Shown piece by piece: positions 36,457 to 49,026 of a DNA stretch of 64,000 nt; positions within the stretch are counted from its first letter, which is position 1, and the number at the start of each line of letters is the position of its first letter. The position numbers and the translations under genes were made by a program. The notes beneath the pieces are model-generated. The model made no database searches. It was not told the origin of the DNA and worked only from the letters and a program-made list of their open reading frames with translations. Source of the DNA: Podocnemis expansa (taxonomy: Eukaryota; Chordata; Testudines; Podocnemididae); NCBI GenBank assembly GCA_007922195.1, contig ML681990.1, forward strand, positions 35,620,109 to 35,684,108, written 5' to 3'.

Positions 36457-36925
36457 CAGTGTTGTTTTCAACCAGTGTACTGTGGCACACTGGTGTGCTG
36501 TGAGAACTGTCCACATGTGCCATGAAATCTTGTATGAAGGTAATGAAAATCAATGTAAAACAAACATTATTTTTTCAAAAACAATATTATATACAACCAA
36601 AATTACAGCTCATTCCTTGTGAAAGTAATCATCAAATTAAAAGCGGAGTATCAGTCTTTCAATTCTAAAACATGAGCATTCTAAATGCAGGTGGCCAAAG
36701 GACAAAATTGAGACGGCGTGTTTTTGTCTGACAGATTTGAAACATTCATACATTTGATCCGTCTTTAGCTTGTTGCATGCACTATGTTGCAAACGTCTCT
36801 AGTAAGAACTATATCCATAGTAAATGTAACATTTATGAACAATCAATACAGCTGAAAAAAGTGGGTGTGCCATGGGATTGTTTGTCTGAAGTGTGCCATG
36901 TTACTGAAAAGGTTGGGAACCACTG
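36457..36925. mobile_element. hAT-type element, second copy of the 33603 family
   Basis: It begins CAGTGTTGTTTTCAACCAG and ends GGTTGGGAACCACTG. It is in the same orientation as the copy 2.85 kb upstream, with matching interior (GTGTGCTGTGAGAACTG, GTGTGCCATG repeats). Confidence 0.8.
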
Positions 36926-39134
36926 CTTTACAGTAGTAGTGAGAATGGAAAGCACTAGCCAAAAGGCAGTGGCCCCTTCCCTTAGCAGTCCTGCTGAGGA
37001 GGAGGAGGAGATGAACAATCCATGCTTTTTTATAGTATTCTCTCCTTGCTTTCCTTTAATTGTTCTTCTGTTTGATCGTATATTAGCTTACAAGCCTGCA
37101 CAGGGGAATACTGGCATACCCTCATACCTTTGTGCCAGCTACCTATGTATCTGTTAACAGCACAGCAGGGAACAGCAGCAGCTCATGATCTGCTGTTCCC
37201 TCTCCTGCACATGTAAGTGGAAGATGTGGGTGGAACCTTGGCTGTGTCCCAGTTCTCCGGTCAGCACAGTTGAGATGGCAGAGGGGGAAGTAAATTGTGC
37301 CAGGAAAAGGGCTGGTACAGATTACATCATACACTGAGTAAGAGGAGGAGCAGGGACCAAACCGTGACTGAGTCACAGTTTAGTCCCCGCTCTTGGAGCA
37401 CCTCTGCTGTGCATTGTTCTTTCTTCGGGACAGAATACTGGCTGTCAGTGCACCCTGAATAAGTTTAATGTTCGTATTCCAACAGCTTTGTCTTTGGTGC
37501 ATATATGTGCTTTCTGCAAAATTCCACTTACTTGTCTTGTCCTATCATTTGTAAAAATCAAACTTAATAAATCCTCCATATCTTCATGATACTACTACAA
37601 TGCTTATCAGCTTATGTCACTTTCTAATTTCCATACATTTCCTCGTTCTCCCCCTCCCTTGAAAATATTTTTGCCAAGTCCACTGGAAAGTAACTTCAGT
37701 TGATACCATTACATTCTTTTAATTTAGAAATAGCAGTACAGTAACTCGTTAAAAATTTAAATCATATTAGACTTATCTGGATTTAAATTAGTGTAGCTGC
37801 AGCTTATAGAATTAGTGCCTATTCTACTTACATCTGAAGTGTACCAACACCACATTTAAACTCTGTACAAGGCTGTTGCAGATGAATGAGGTTATATAAG
37901 CATATTGGCAATAAGTTGGTTTACTACTTCCATGTTAAACTTGTAGTGCCCCTAGACATGATTAATTGAAGTTTTCATCTGTTATCAGCTCATGTCAGGG
38001 TATTACCACACCTCTCATTAAAAGGGTCACAAAAATGACATAAGCGCCATTTTCACAGAGTATAATCAGATGCTGATCTTAGTTCACTATCCTGAAAGAC
38101 ATCTGCTCAGTTGTGTTTCCATTGTAGGAGAATGACCTTCAGTTTTACCCTTTTAAGAATATGCACTGTTAGTATAATTAAGGGTCTGGTTCTTTTGCTG
38201 CATATGGCTAGAGGTCAGGTTAGGTTGTAAATGAAAGTATTACCTCTAAAACACTAAATTATTTTAACTTAATAATTAGTTAATTTGGGGATTTAAAATT
38301 ACTTTGGTATGTGCTCAAAGAACAAAAAAAGCTTTCATCCAAAAATCTCTAGCCACTGAAGAATACAAACAAACCATGTAATTGTCTCCAAAATAAAAAG
38401 ACTATTCAGATCAATTTGTTGCTGAAATGTGCAGAACATAGAAGCTCAGAAAAGCATGTCAAAGTCACAGAACAATCCACATTTTGATAATTATAATTGA
38501 TCAAAGGGTGTTTTCAGTGAAAGCTGAATCTGAATAAATTACATTTGACATTGATTTGGCAAATATTTACTGTTGGTGGTCAGGAATACTTAGAAAGCAC
38601 ATCTTGTGCAAAAGCATTACTTAACTAGCCACTGTTTGGTTTAAATGGATTTCTTAGCAAACGCAGATTATCTCTAACTTCAGCTGCTGTTGCCTGTTTG
38701 CACTACACCAACACTGCCCTTCAGTTACCACTCCCAGATAAGAATGGTTAGATTAATATTCAGTTACTGAGCTAGAAGTGAACTGCGTGGGACAGAATAT
38801 TCAGTGCTTCCTGGTGACCAGAATCCTCTTCTCTCCCTGATTTGAAACATAATGACCTAATGGCTTGTTATGTCATCTTGACTGTTTAACTTGTAAAACC
38901 AAAAGATGCATTTGTTTAACCAATTTGGCAATACTAAAGAAGTGTGCCCATCTGTTTAACTTTTTTTCACATTACTAGATTTTAATTATTTCTTCTCAGC
39001 CTCAAACTTTGCCATTGTAAAATGAATTCTAAACTTTAAGTGTTTCAAAATAGCTTCCTTGTGCCCTTTCCATTACAGAAATACAGTTCTGCTCAGATGT
39101 GCACATGCATTTTTAAGAAACAGTTTAAAGTTCA
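36926..39134. other. Intronic sequence, nothing recognised
   Basis: No supported feature was found in this AT-rich stretch. Confidence 0.45.
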
Positions 39135-39535
39135 TTTAAGAGACCCAGATTGTGAGACCAGAAGGAACTTGTCTGATCTGTATAACATAGGCCACAGAAC
39201 TTCCCCAAAATAATTTCTTGAATGGAGCTTTTAAGAAAAATATCCAGTCTTGCTTTATAAATGGTCAGTGATGGAGAACCAATCATGACACTTGGTAAAC
39301 TGTCCCAGACAGATAATTCTTTTCATTGTTAAAAAATTATGCTTTGTTTTCAGTCTGATTGATCTTGCTTCAACTTCCAGTCATTGGATTGTGTTATATC
39401 TTTCTTTTCTAGACTTAGTAAATATTGTTTCCCAGGTAGGTATTTATAAACTCTGATCAAGTCCCTCCCCCTTAGACTTCTCTTTATTAAACTAAATTGA
39501 ACTCTTTGAGGCTTTCGTTATAAGGCTATGATTCC
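39135..39535 (-). mobile_element. CR1 3'-end fragment, antisense
   Basis: The plus strand reads AGACCAGAAGGAACTTGTCTG, then ATAGGCCACAGAACTTCCCC, GGTCAGTGATGGAGAACCA, CTTCAACTTCCAGTCATTGG and TGATCAAGTCCCTCCCCCTT in order. This is the reverse complement of a CR1 3' region common in turtles. It is the same class as 8158-8650. Confidence 0.85.
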
Positions 39536-41832
39536 CAAACTGTAGGACATGCCCCCCAAGAGAGTGCAGAAGAACAGTTGAGGGGGTTGGCAGGGCAGAT
39601 GTGGGGAGGGAACATCAACCTGTCCCAAGCATGGCCCTGGCCTTGGCTCCTCATTCCTTATCCCATTCCTGTAGTCCAAGCAAGCTTAATGGGCTATTTA
39701 AATGCGGTATAGACATTCAGGCTCACAGTGGAGCTCAGGCTCTAGCATTCTATATGTTGGTAGGACTCAGCGATTTGTAAGAAGCCCAAACCCAATGTTT
39801 GTTCTGAAATTAAACAGGCTTGTAGCCTAAGACCCAGGAGCCTGTGTCACCTGGCATGGGCCAAGTCCAGGTGTTCAGTTGCAGTATAGACATCCCCATG
39901 GACACCTGTGACATAGCAGAAATAAACCTTCAGAAATGAGGTCTATGCCATGGGAGAAATTTTGTGGTGTTGCTCAAATCTGTAATTTTATTGAATCTCA
40001 CAATATGTACATGTGGGTGAAAAGTCCTGAAAGCTCCAGCTCCTGGAATTTAAGTAATTTTATGAGAATTTCAGCTCTAATTTTTGTTAAAGTGTCCTGC
40101 TTGATGAAAACATTAGTCAAGGGAACTCTTTGAAGCTGAAAGGTCAAAAGGTATGGGAAGCTTTGGAAGAACTACCTCATACCTGAAATCTTAAAGGGTT
40201 TCCAAAATTTTCAGCTCTCTAGAAAACTAAGTTCAACTGCAAGGCCAAGGTGCCAGTGGATTTGTACAGCAGTCCGGTTATCGTCTGCTGCATTGATCCC
40301 CAAGCTTCTGATTCTCACCACACCTTACCTGAGATGATCATGATCATTCACAGATGAGCTCTAGCAGATGAAACCTGCAAATTGAAATTTAGAGTGCCTG
40401 TGGCATGAAAAAACAAATCTCCATCTATCTGCTAAGACTGCCGGTTTCCCCCTGAACTGTGCCACCACTGCAAAGGAAGTAAAACCAGCTTTCTTCTCCA
40501 CAACCACTACTCCAGTGGAATCACAAGCAGAAAAACTTAGCACAGTCCATCTTCAGCATATAGCTCAGACACTGAAACCAAGCTGTGAAATGTATTCATC
40601 TAACTTCCTTGAAAAGATCAGCCAGATACAAGTAGAACTAAATAAGGATACATTCCTGACCTGCTTTTATTCTCTGTTACACTGGTCCCCACACTCTTTG
40701 GGTCCACATCTCACTTTACCCAGTACATGTCCCTCCAAGAGTAGGAGCCAGAGCTGCAGACTGGGAATGGGACTACGGCTGGGGCACGGAGCAGGCAATA
40801 GCCTTGGCCAGAACAAGGAGCTGGCAGCATGGCAAGGGTCATGGTCGTGGGTTGAGGGCAGGGCTTGGGACTGGTGGCATAGCCAGGGGCTGTGGCAGAG
40901 AGCAGAAGTGAGGCCAGGGGTCAAGGCTGAGGCCATCCTGCAAGCAGAGCAGAGCTTGGTGGTGCTTTCTCCTTGCCCCATGTAGGGGTTGTCCTAGATT
41001 CTGCTGCACCCCCAAACCACCCCCAAATGTTGTTCTGTGTCCCTTGGGTGGGGGCGTGCCCCACAGGTTGGTGATCGCTCTTCTAATCCCTCCACCTTTC
41101 TCCAACTTTGACTCTATCATGCTGGCCAAAGACTAAGAAACCCTGCGACGTAGAGCCCTGGCTGAGTGGTGAGAGCCAGCAAAGAATATGCCTCCTGATA
41201 AGGACAGTTATCAGTGACATCTTCAGAGTAGGTCTGTCTCTAACATCCATTCTTAGTCACAACTGAGAAAGTGTTAACTGCCCAACTCTATCATGTGCCA
41301 TCTGCTGTCATCCTGGATGTCTTGCCTTTAGGCTTCAAATCAGGGCACAGTCTAGAGACAGCCCTGGTAGCGCTAAAAGACCATTTCCTTATAGCCGTGT
41401 TAAAACTGTCATGGTCATTGTACCAGACCTCTCTGCAGTTTTCGTTATAATAGTCTGCAAGGTACAGCTAAATAGGTTAAAACACTACAGAGCTGAAGCA
41501 TATGGCATAGCATTACATTGCTTCCAATCATTTCTTTCCAGCAGAATGTAGAGTAGTGGTGGGTAATTGCTCCTTCTCTCCAAAGAACTTCATTTGTGGA
41601 GTTCTGCAGGGATCTAAACAATCCTGTCTTCTCTTCACTATCAATATAAAAGTGATTGGAGGCCCATTGATAGCTATTAGTAAAGAGGGTCAGGGATGCA
41701 CCCTGCTGTGGGTGTCCTTAGACCTCTGACTGCCAGAAGTGGGACTGGGCAACAGGGGATAGAAGACTTTCTAAATCCTCTGTTCTGTTCATTCCCTCTG
41801 AAGCATCTGGCACTGAGCACTACTGGAAGACA
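39536..41832. other. Intronic sequence with possible hAT-type fragments
   Basis: TTCCCAAACTGTAGGACATG near 39533 and CTGGTCCCCACACTCTTTGG near 40682 resemble left ends of hAT-type elements such as 49667. Neither has a convincing partner end. The GC-rich patch 40740-40980 with open frames on both strands may be the interior of the second. Confidence 0.35.
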
Positions 41833-42342
41833 AGATCCAAAGGGGTAGTCATGTTTAGTCTAGTTCAGTAAAACAAACAAACAAAGAGTCCTGTGGCACT
41901 TAAAGACTGACAAATTTATTTATTGCATGAGCTTTCATGAGAGAAAATGCCACTTTGTCAGATGTTTTGAAGATGAGGTAACAAAGAATAGTAGGAAATA
42001 AATGCAGGGAAGTGTAAGTCACGGGGACAGGTCACACTATAACAGCAAATCAGAACAGTTGTAAAGATTCAGACACTGGTGAATGGCATACAGAGGGTTT
42101 TGACCTCATCTTCATCTGTATGCCATTCCCCAGTGTTTGAATCTTTACAGCTATTCTGATTTGCTGCTACAGTGTGACCAGTCCCTGTGACTTACACTTC
42201 TCTGTGTTTATTTTCTCCCATTCTTTAAGTTCCCCCATCTTCCAAGTGTCTGACAAAGTGGGATTTTCTCCCACGAAAGCTCATGCAAAAAAATAAATTT
42301 GTTAGTCTTTAAGTGCCACAGGACTCCTTGTTTGTTTTATTA
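41833..42342. repeat. 510-bp inverted Penelope tail pair with 7-bp direct repeat
   Basis: The left arm (41833 to about 42105) contains CAGTAAAACAAACAAACAAAG, GAGCTTTCATGAGAGAAAAT and GACAGGTCACACTATAACAG. The right arm (about 42115-42342) carries the complements (CTGCTACAGTGTGACCAG, ATTTTCTCCCACGAAAGCTC, TTTGTTAGTCTTTAAGTGCC). The centre spacer is about 15-20 bases. GAAGACA occurs at 41826-41832 and 42343-42349. The outward-facing ends are the element 3' tails, matched against 27991-28250. Confidence 0.85.
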
Positions 42343-42829
42343 GAAGACAGTATACTGTGATAGATTGATCATGGTTCTAACCCAGTACGGCTGTTCTTGT
42401 GGTCGCCATCACTAAGACATCAGAGTGGTTATGAGAGATCATCTTCTGAACAAGAAGCAGCTGACTCAGACTCAAGCCAGGCAAAGCAAAAATGATGATG
42501 TTGACAAGGGAACTGCTTTGAAGAATCCTCTTGAACACTGTCCCTTGAGCTCTTGCATTCCATAGAAGGGATATGCATTAAAGTTGTGTGAAGCCTCTGG
42601 GTCCTGTTCTGTTCATCATCAAATGTAGGCAGCTAGGTAGCCTCAGTGACCAAAAAAAATACTTTTTTATTAGATGACCTCAATATGAGCTTCGCTCCTT
42701 GTCTGTCTGTATTCCCTGTGCTTTCTCACCTTTCTCCAGCAGATGGTGAAATGGTTATAGGCTGTTTCAGGCAAATGGTGGTCGTAAGTTTTAATTTGAT
42801 AATCTACTTTTAGTCTTGATTGAACAATA
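42343..42829. other. Intronic sequence, nothing recognised
   Basis: A short interval between two palindromic insertions, without a supported feature. Confidence 0.4.
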
Positions 42830-43147
42830 GTATAAAAAGAATTTTAGAACAGACGCCCTTAAAACCAACACACTGAAATGGAGAAAACAAGTACAAAAGT
42901 AATTCAGAGTGGTCAGACTTCTTGAATGAGGCATTTAAAGCACTGTGAATGCATTTGTTTGCCAAAGGTTGTTTGGCCAGTGTAGCATGTACAGTGGCGA
43001 GCCAACGTTTTGCAAACAAAGGTATTCACAGTGATTAAAATGCCTCTTACAAGAAGTCTGAACACTCTGAATTACTTCTGTACTTGTTTTCTCCATTTTA
43101 GTGCATTGGTTTTAAGGACGTCTAGTCTAAAAAACTTATTTTTATAT
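42830..43147. repeat. 318-bp near-perfect palindrome, fold-back element
   Basis: The left arm (GACGCCCTTAAAACCAA, AATGGAGAAAACAAGTACA, AATTCAGAGTGGTCAGACTT, CACTGTGAATGCATTTG) is matched by its reverse complement in the right arm over the whole length. The centre is near 42988 (GTGTAGCATGTACAG) with essentially no loop. The outer arms are visibly around 85-90 percent complementary and the inner part is weaker. TA dinucleotides flank it at 42828-42829 and 43148-43149, as expected for a Tc1/mariner-type fold-back element. No ORF is present. Confidence 0.85.
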
Positions 43148-43259
43148 TATGCTCCCCCACGCCCCATCCAGCTTACTAGGAAATTCTGCCCCTTCCTTCC
43201 AGATGAGGACCCTGCCATAATGACCCATGCATTTTTCACCTCCAAACTGAATTATTGTA

Positions 43260-43680
43260 CAGTAGAACATCAGAGTTATGAACACATTAGAAACGAAGGT
43301 GGTTCATAACTCTGCAATGTCCATAACTCCGAACGAAATACTATGGTTGTTCTTTCAGAAGTTTACAGCTGACTTTACATTGACTTAATACAGCTTTGAA
43401 ACATTACTATGCAGAAGAAAAATGCTGCTTTTAGCCATCTTAATTTAAACTGAAACAAGCAAAGAAAGTTTACTTACCTTGTCAAATCTGTGTTTTAAAC
43501 TTTCCATTTATTGTTTCAGTGGTTTATGTTAAACACATTATTGTATTGTACAGTATTTAATCTCTTTTTTTTTTTTTGGTCATGCTGCCTGATTGCATAC
43601 TTCCAATACCAAATGAGATAAATGCAGTTGAGCAGTCGTCAGTTCATAACTCTGGTGCTCATAACTCTGAAGTTCTACTG
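43260..43680. mobile_element. pogo/Tigger-type miniature element
   Basis: It begins CAGTAGAACATCAGAGTTAT and ends ATAACTCTGAAGTTCTACTG, a terminal inverted repeat of about 20 bases. Each end carries a second internal CATAACTC unit. TA lies at 43258-43259 on the left; the right flank reads TT, so that side has probably mutated. A T-run is present at 43565-43578. Non-coding. Confidence 0.82.
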
Positions 43681-44079
43681 TTATTTCACTGTGTTTGAGG
43701 GTGAATATCTGAACAATGTAAAGATTTCAGCTACTGGAGAATGTGGCTGCCTGTCTCCCTCATGGTTAGCCTGTTTTATTTCAGCTAAGGGAACTTTTCT
43801 CTCTGTTCTGCTCTCTACTCTTAGCAATAACGAGCACTTACAGCATTCTTCAGCCATCTTGTGAACACTTAAAATCTTCCTACTGAGAATTCCAGCTTCA
43901 ACATCCTGACATACTTGGTTTATACTTCCCGGGAATGTCATGAGAATTGAGTCAACTTCCACAAGTATAGATGGCTAGTGGATTTAGTGGTGTATTTCTG
44001 GTGCGCATTGGAGAGAATGAAGCTTGTGTGAGCAGGGGGATGTACCCACTATTGTGAAGAACTTTTCTGGTTTATGTAC

Positions 44080-45245
44080 CACCCCAGTGAAGGTGGGTAG
44101 CAACAGGTTCTGAGTCCCTGCTCCCACTTCCTTTACCCAGGGACCTGCCTGACCTCAAAGGCTCCCCTCCAACTCCCCTGCACGGTGGGGTCTCTGTAAT
44201 CCCAACAGGACTGGCCCCAGAGTTCCTGGGGGCTTGACCCCCAATCTTGTTGCAGTCATTCAGGGCAGGGCTAGGGTGTCCCCACTCTGGGATGCTGACT
44301 GCACTGGCTGCCTCCCTGGCCCACCACTCACTGTATGCAGTTTACAGTAATACAATTTATTAAACAAACAACAATCAAGAATCAAATTAAAATAAAGAAA
44401 AGAGGAGAAAGGTTAAAGATGAAACACCCAACAAGTCTCCTGGCACAGGGACACAGCACACACAGCGTCTCTGGGGTGCAGAGGACATTCTCAGTCTGTT
44501 TTATATGTTGCAGGCCCTCTGTCCTGGCCTGGCAGCACTGCTTTGATCCAGGGAGTCAGAGACACAGGCTCTGGCAGTGGCCACATGTTCCCCAGGCTCT
44601 AGGGCCCCGGCATCAGGGTCCCTTTCTCAGTTCCCCAGTTGCTCACTGCACCCAGCTCGAGACAGCTTCAGCCCTGGCTCCCAACCCTGCTCTGCTTTAG
44701 TATGGCTCTCTGGGATGCTCCTCAGGCCCCTCTGGTTCTGCTGCTATGTGTCTGCACACATCATATCAGCTCCTTTGCTGCTTCTCTGGCCTCCTTCGCC
44801 CAATTCCAGACAACTCCAGCTCCAGCACTGCTTGGCTCTCTGCTGGTCCAGCTGCTGTGGGTCTGCTCCACAGAAATCAACTCAGCCCAGCTCCTTGCCT
44901 GGGTTCTCTGGCTCCCAGCTGCTGGCTGCTTAGTGCTTTCTCCTTAGCTCGGCCCAAATGCTCTCTAGCTTGCCCAGGCATGTCCAGCCTGCAGTTTCAG
45001 CTCAGGGGCGGGGGAGCACTCTCCTGGCTCTCTCATTGTCTTGTCCAGCCAGTTAATCAGATTATCTGGGAACACTGGCCTCTCCCACTGGCCCTGGGGC
45101 TGTCTGTTTCTGAGTCCTGCTTCCAGGCTGGAGTGGCCAATCAAAAAGGCCCATTCAGTTTCAGTAAGGGGCCATCAGTCCCCTTACACTTGGTCCATTC
45201 CCTCAAGGTCAGAGCATATTGCACTTTAATATACTTTTATTGAGC
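44080..45245. repeat. LTR-like interspersed repeat, longer copy
   Basis: It shares with 56130-56700 the ordered blocks TCCCACTTCCTTTACCCAG, GCCTGACCTCAA, GGGGGCTTGACCCCCAATCT, TTGTTGCAGTCATTCAGGGC and a TACAATTTATTAAACAA stretch. Beyond these is GC-rich sequence with CTGG/CCAGCTGCTG motifs up to about 45200. Its form is LTR-like (a TTTATTAAA region and no ORF of note), but no retroviral internal sequence or target duplication was found. Large open frames on the plus strand match no known protein. Confidence 0.55.
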
Positions 45246-46672
45246 TCTCTGCTGTAAAGCCCACTAGTCATGTTTATTTGGGCAGTCAGTAATTATATGA
45301 GGTCATTTTATTAAATATTTTAGTTCACCCTGCTAACAAATTTTCTCATCGAGGAACTAAGTGACTTTTTTAACCCGAGCAACAGTTAAAAATACTTCTC
45401 CATATCTGTCTCTTCCATATACATATAGTATATAGAGCCATGAATGTTTATCTATAAAACTTTTCCAGTCACAGACTAAATGCAATCTCTTAGTTCCTTT
45501 AAGAGGCAAATCTTGCTGTCCTCTCCAAGTACAGAGTGTACTCTTGTAGTACAACGTGTGCATCGCTGATGTGCAAGATAGGAAGGGAGCACTTCCACAG
45601 GAGTTCCTTGTGCACCCAGGAAGTCAATGCAAATGTGTGTTGTAGGGAAGTAGACGAGAGATGCAACAGGGTTCCCTGGCTGGTGCTCTGATCTACATTC
45701 TACTCCTCATTTATCTAGAGAAGTGAAATTAGCATGGCTATGCAGGATCCACGTATAATGCCTTTAGCAGTTACTTGCGCTAAAGACGGGAGATAGGATT
45801 TGAAATGGAATTGGAAAAAGCCTAATATCTAAGGAACAGTGTATTTTAGTGAGTTTTGAAGGTATATCTCCCATAAATGAACTATTTCTGTATAACACAT
45901 GTATCATAATTAGTTTTGAAAGGAATTGCTGCTTCTGTTTTTATACACTTTAAATTCTTTCACTTTTTGACTTAAATTTTGCACTAAGCGGAATCTTAAA
46001 CTTGGTAACTAAAACTGTATTGCCTTTAGAAGTTGAGATCTACAGTATTCAGGAATACAATTGTAATTTTTATACGTTTTTGATATTTTTTCTTAACTGA
46101 CACCTCAAATTGACAGCAAATGAGTGTACTGGTTATTGATGACTTTATATATGCCTCACGCTTATTATGGCACTTTATCTCTGTTTAGATTATTAATAGT
46201 GAGTTTGTTTGATCAATGTTTGGGAAAAGAGAGAAAAAAATTAATGATGCTTCCTGGTTGAAATTGAATCCTTCATCTCTAATAATAATCCCTTTCCTCT
46301 TCAAAACATAACTTATACTCCCATCTAATATAAGTTGTTAAATTATCCACATTTTACAAATGGGGAAATTGAGGCAGAATGCAAGACAAACTTATCTAAA
46401 GCTATGAAGAGTCAGGGTCAGAAATGGTATTAGAACTCAAGTTTTACTTCAACCCAAGTTGTGTGTTCAGCCCATCAGCCTACATCAATGCCTTGAAATA
46501 TATTATGGATTCTGAATGCGAACAGGGAACTCTTTTCATTTCTTTTAATTTGTTTTCTGATATTCAGAATGCTACTTAATTTCCAGATGAGCTACCTCAA
46601 GAAAGGGAACAGAATCTGAGGAAAACACAAATTACAGATTGAAAACATAACTAGGTGAAGAGGTAAAATGTA
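45246..46672. other. Intronic sequence, nothing recognised
   Basis: AT-rich, with no supported feature. Confidence 0.45.
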
Positions 46673-46680
46673 GTCTAGAC

Positions 46681-46879
46681 CAGTGTTTCCCAACTAGTGT
46701 GCCACCAGGCCTGAGCAGGTGTGCCACAAAATTTTTTGAAAAACCACTCAAAGAGCTCAGGATTGGCTCATTGATCCATGAATATTCATGAGTTCATTTG
46801 GAAACTATATGGTGGTGTGCCTCAAATGAATTAAAGGTAACAAGGTGTGCCACAGCAGAGAAAACGTTGGGAACCACTG
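46681..46879. mobile_element. 199-bp hAT-type element with perfect 8-bp target duplication
   Basis: The termini are CAGTGTTTCCCAAC and, reverse complemented, CAGTGGTTCCCAAC (13 of 14). GTCTAGAC occurs exactly at 46673-46680 and 46880-46887, the classic nTCTAGAn hAT target. The interior contains GTGTGCCAC motifs like the 33603 family. Confidence 0.93.
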
Positions 46880-46887
46880 GTCTAGAC

Positions 46888-48707
46888 TGTCTCTAACTAT
46901 CATTAAATGAGATCACCTTATAAAAATTTAACAGCTTTTAAAAGTCCTGCTTATTACTGATTGTGTATTACATTTCAATATGGACAACGGAAATTCATGA
47001 AGTAAATTTCCTTTTTGTTTATAATCTGTTTCTCTTAAGTTTCCAGTGCTGCAATGGTGCAAATGCTGCAAGTTGGAATGGTTTGTTTAAAACCAACTTT
47101 CCGGTTAGAACTTTAAAAAACATGGAAACATTTGTATTGGTCTTATGTTTTGTAAAAGTTTGTTTATATATTTTTTAAAAAGTTCTAAATTTGATTGGAT
47201 AGTGCCTGTTTTTAAAAACAAACAAACAAAAAACCCCTTAGCATCCAAGAAGTTTTACAGAAAAGCTATCTTGAGCATTATCTTCTTGGGCAGGTTTTTC
47301 AAATGTGTACAAAACTTCTGCAGGTAGTCAAATGAGGAGTTCAAGCACACAAACTCCTGTTAAAGTGTACATATTAGCTGCATAAATCTTACACATGAAG
47401 TGAGTGAATACAGATTTTTGCATTTCAAAGTCTGCCTGTGAAATATTTAAGTTGCCGCTTCACTTCTTAGACCTTTTAAGCATTGATTAATATCAGTTAA
47501 GAAAAACATTTCTATGGTGCAATCCCTATGTCAGACAAAATCAAAGTTACAGTTTCATGATAGCTAGGAATAGTGTAGCTGCTACATCAAAAGAGTTTTA
47601 TATTTTCTTCTCCACATACTTTTCTTCCAGTTCCAGCTGATAAAACAAGTAACATTAGTCATCCTTAAAAACCAAACTACAATTACAAATCAGTGAATAA
47701 AATGCTGCTTAAAGTTTACAGGATTTAGTTAAAACTATTTTTGTTTGACCTCTAAAAGCCCATTTAATTAAATACCATTTACAGTGATCTGAAATTAACA
47801 AGTAGCCATTTCAGCAACAAAATGGGCTAGATCCCTGTATTTTTAATATCCATTTATCAAACATTACATTTCCTGAATATTTCAAGCATATGTTTTATTA
47901 TTTAGGGAAGAGAGGAGTAAGTCAATGAAAGAAAGTGGAATTACTCGAGATCTGTTCTCTTTAATATATGGTAAATAAGGGCAAACTGGGCAGGGACAAT
48001 GTAAATTCATTATTATATCTTGACAATAAAGAACCATTATTGTGGTATTTTGGGTTACTTTTTATCCCCATTCTAGATAACGGGGATAATAGTACTGCAT
48101 CCAAAAGAACCCCTGTATTCACACCCTGCACACTTTTATAATAGTCTTTGTGAAAAAATATGCCTTGTAAAGTATCGTTTGAGAACTAACACTTCACTGG
48201 TCAATAATATCATGATGAAATGTGTATCAGCATTGGATGTAAAATTCAGGATCCCCCATGAATGATGTTGGTAGCACATGCTCAAACCCTTGCATCTCTA
48301 GTTCCACAGTACTGGTCAAGCACCTCTTAAACGAGGAAGGTGTGTGCACCTCAGTTTATGTATAAGTAATAAACCAGGCTCTTGAAACAGCAAGGAGACC
48401 ACGTAAATCTGCACTTTAGCAAAGAACTGCATAAAACTTTGTTTATCATCATGAGTCCTCATGTTTCCATTTTCACAGCTGAAGGAGACTTTTTCTAGTG
48501 GTAACCCTCTGGAAATTGCATTTCAAAGGGAACTGTACTACCCCAAGTCAGGGGAAAACACACCCCAAGTTCTCTCTCCCTATCCACCTCTCCTTCTTTC
48601 ATCTATGAAGAACACTTCAGGAGCAGATCCTGGCTAGGAACTTGGTTAGCAGTGTTTTGGGGAAGCTTTGGAAAGAATTTCACATTAAACCAAATGTAGT
48701 TTGATAA
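46888..48707. other. Intronic sequence, nothing recognised
   Basis: AT-rich; no supported feature. Confidence 0.45.
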
Positions 48708-48715
48708 GTTTAGAA

Positions 48716-49026
48716 CAATGGTTCCCAACCTGTGGTCTGTGGACCACTGGTGGGCCGTGTGGGTACTACAGGCAGTGTGTGCAGTGGGAAGAAGATGATC
48801 ACTTCAGGTAAACGTACTGCAGGTAAATGTTCTGTGATGAGTGCAATATGTTTGAGAGTGAACATAATAAAGTATTAGAAACAGCAGAGTTTTTAATATT
48901 CCGTGATATACAAGTTTCACTCCCATCAGTCATAGTCTATATTTTAAAAAGTTTAAAATGGTAGTTCGCAAAAACTTGCAATGACAATGTAGTGGTCCAC
49001 ATAAAGGGAAAGCTTGAGAACCACTG
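48716..49026. mobile_element. 311-bp hAT-type element with perfect 8-bp target duplication
   Basis: It starts CAATGGTTCCCAACCTG and ends AGCTTGAGAACCACTG. GTTTAGAA occurs exactly at 48708-48715 and 49027-49034. TGTGGTCTGTGGACCACTGG near the left end forms an internal hairpin. Confidence 0.92.

Noticed and set aside
39533..39960. Possible hAT-type left end TTCCCAAACTGTAGGACATG directly after the CR1 fragment
   Set aside because: No partner end was found and the interior does not match the other copies.
40682..41095. Possible hAT-type element starting CTGGTCCCCACACTCTTTGG
   Set aside because: The left end resembles the 49667 element, but the right end is not complementary and no target duplication was found. 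It is mentioned only as an uncertain fragment.
44335..45243. Three overlapping plus-strand frames of 102-165 residues
   Set aside because: They lie in the GC-rich part of an LTR-like repeat, are rich in Ser, Leu, Pro and Cys, overlap each other and match no known family.
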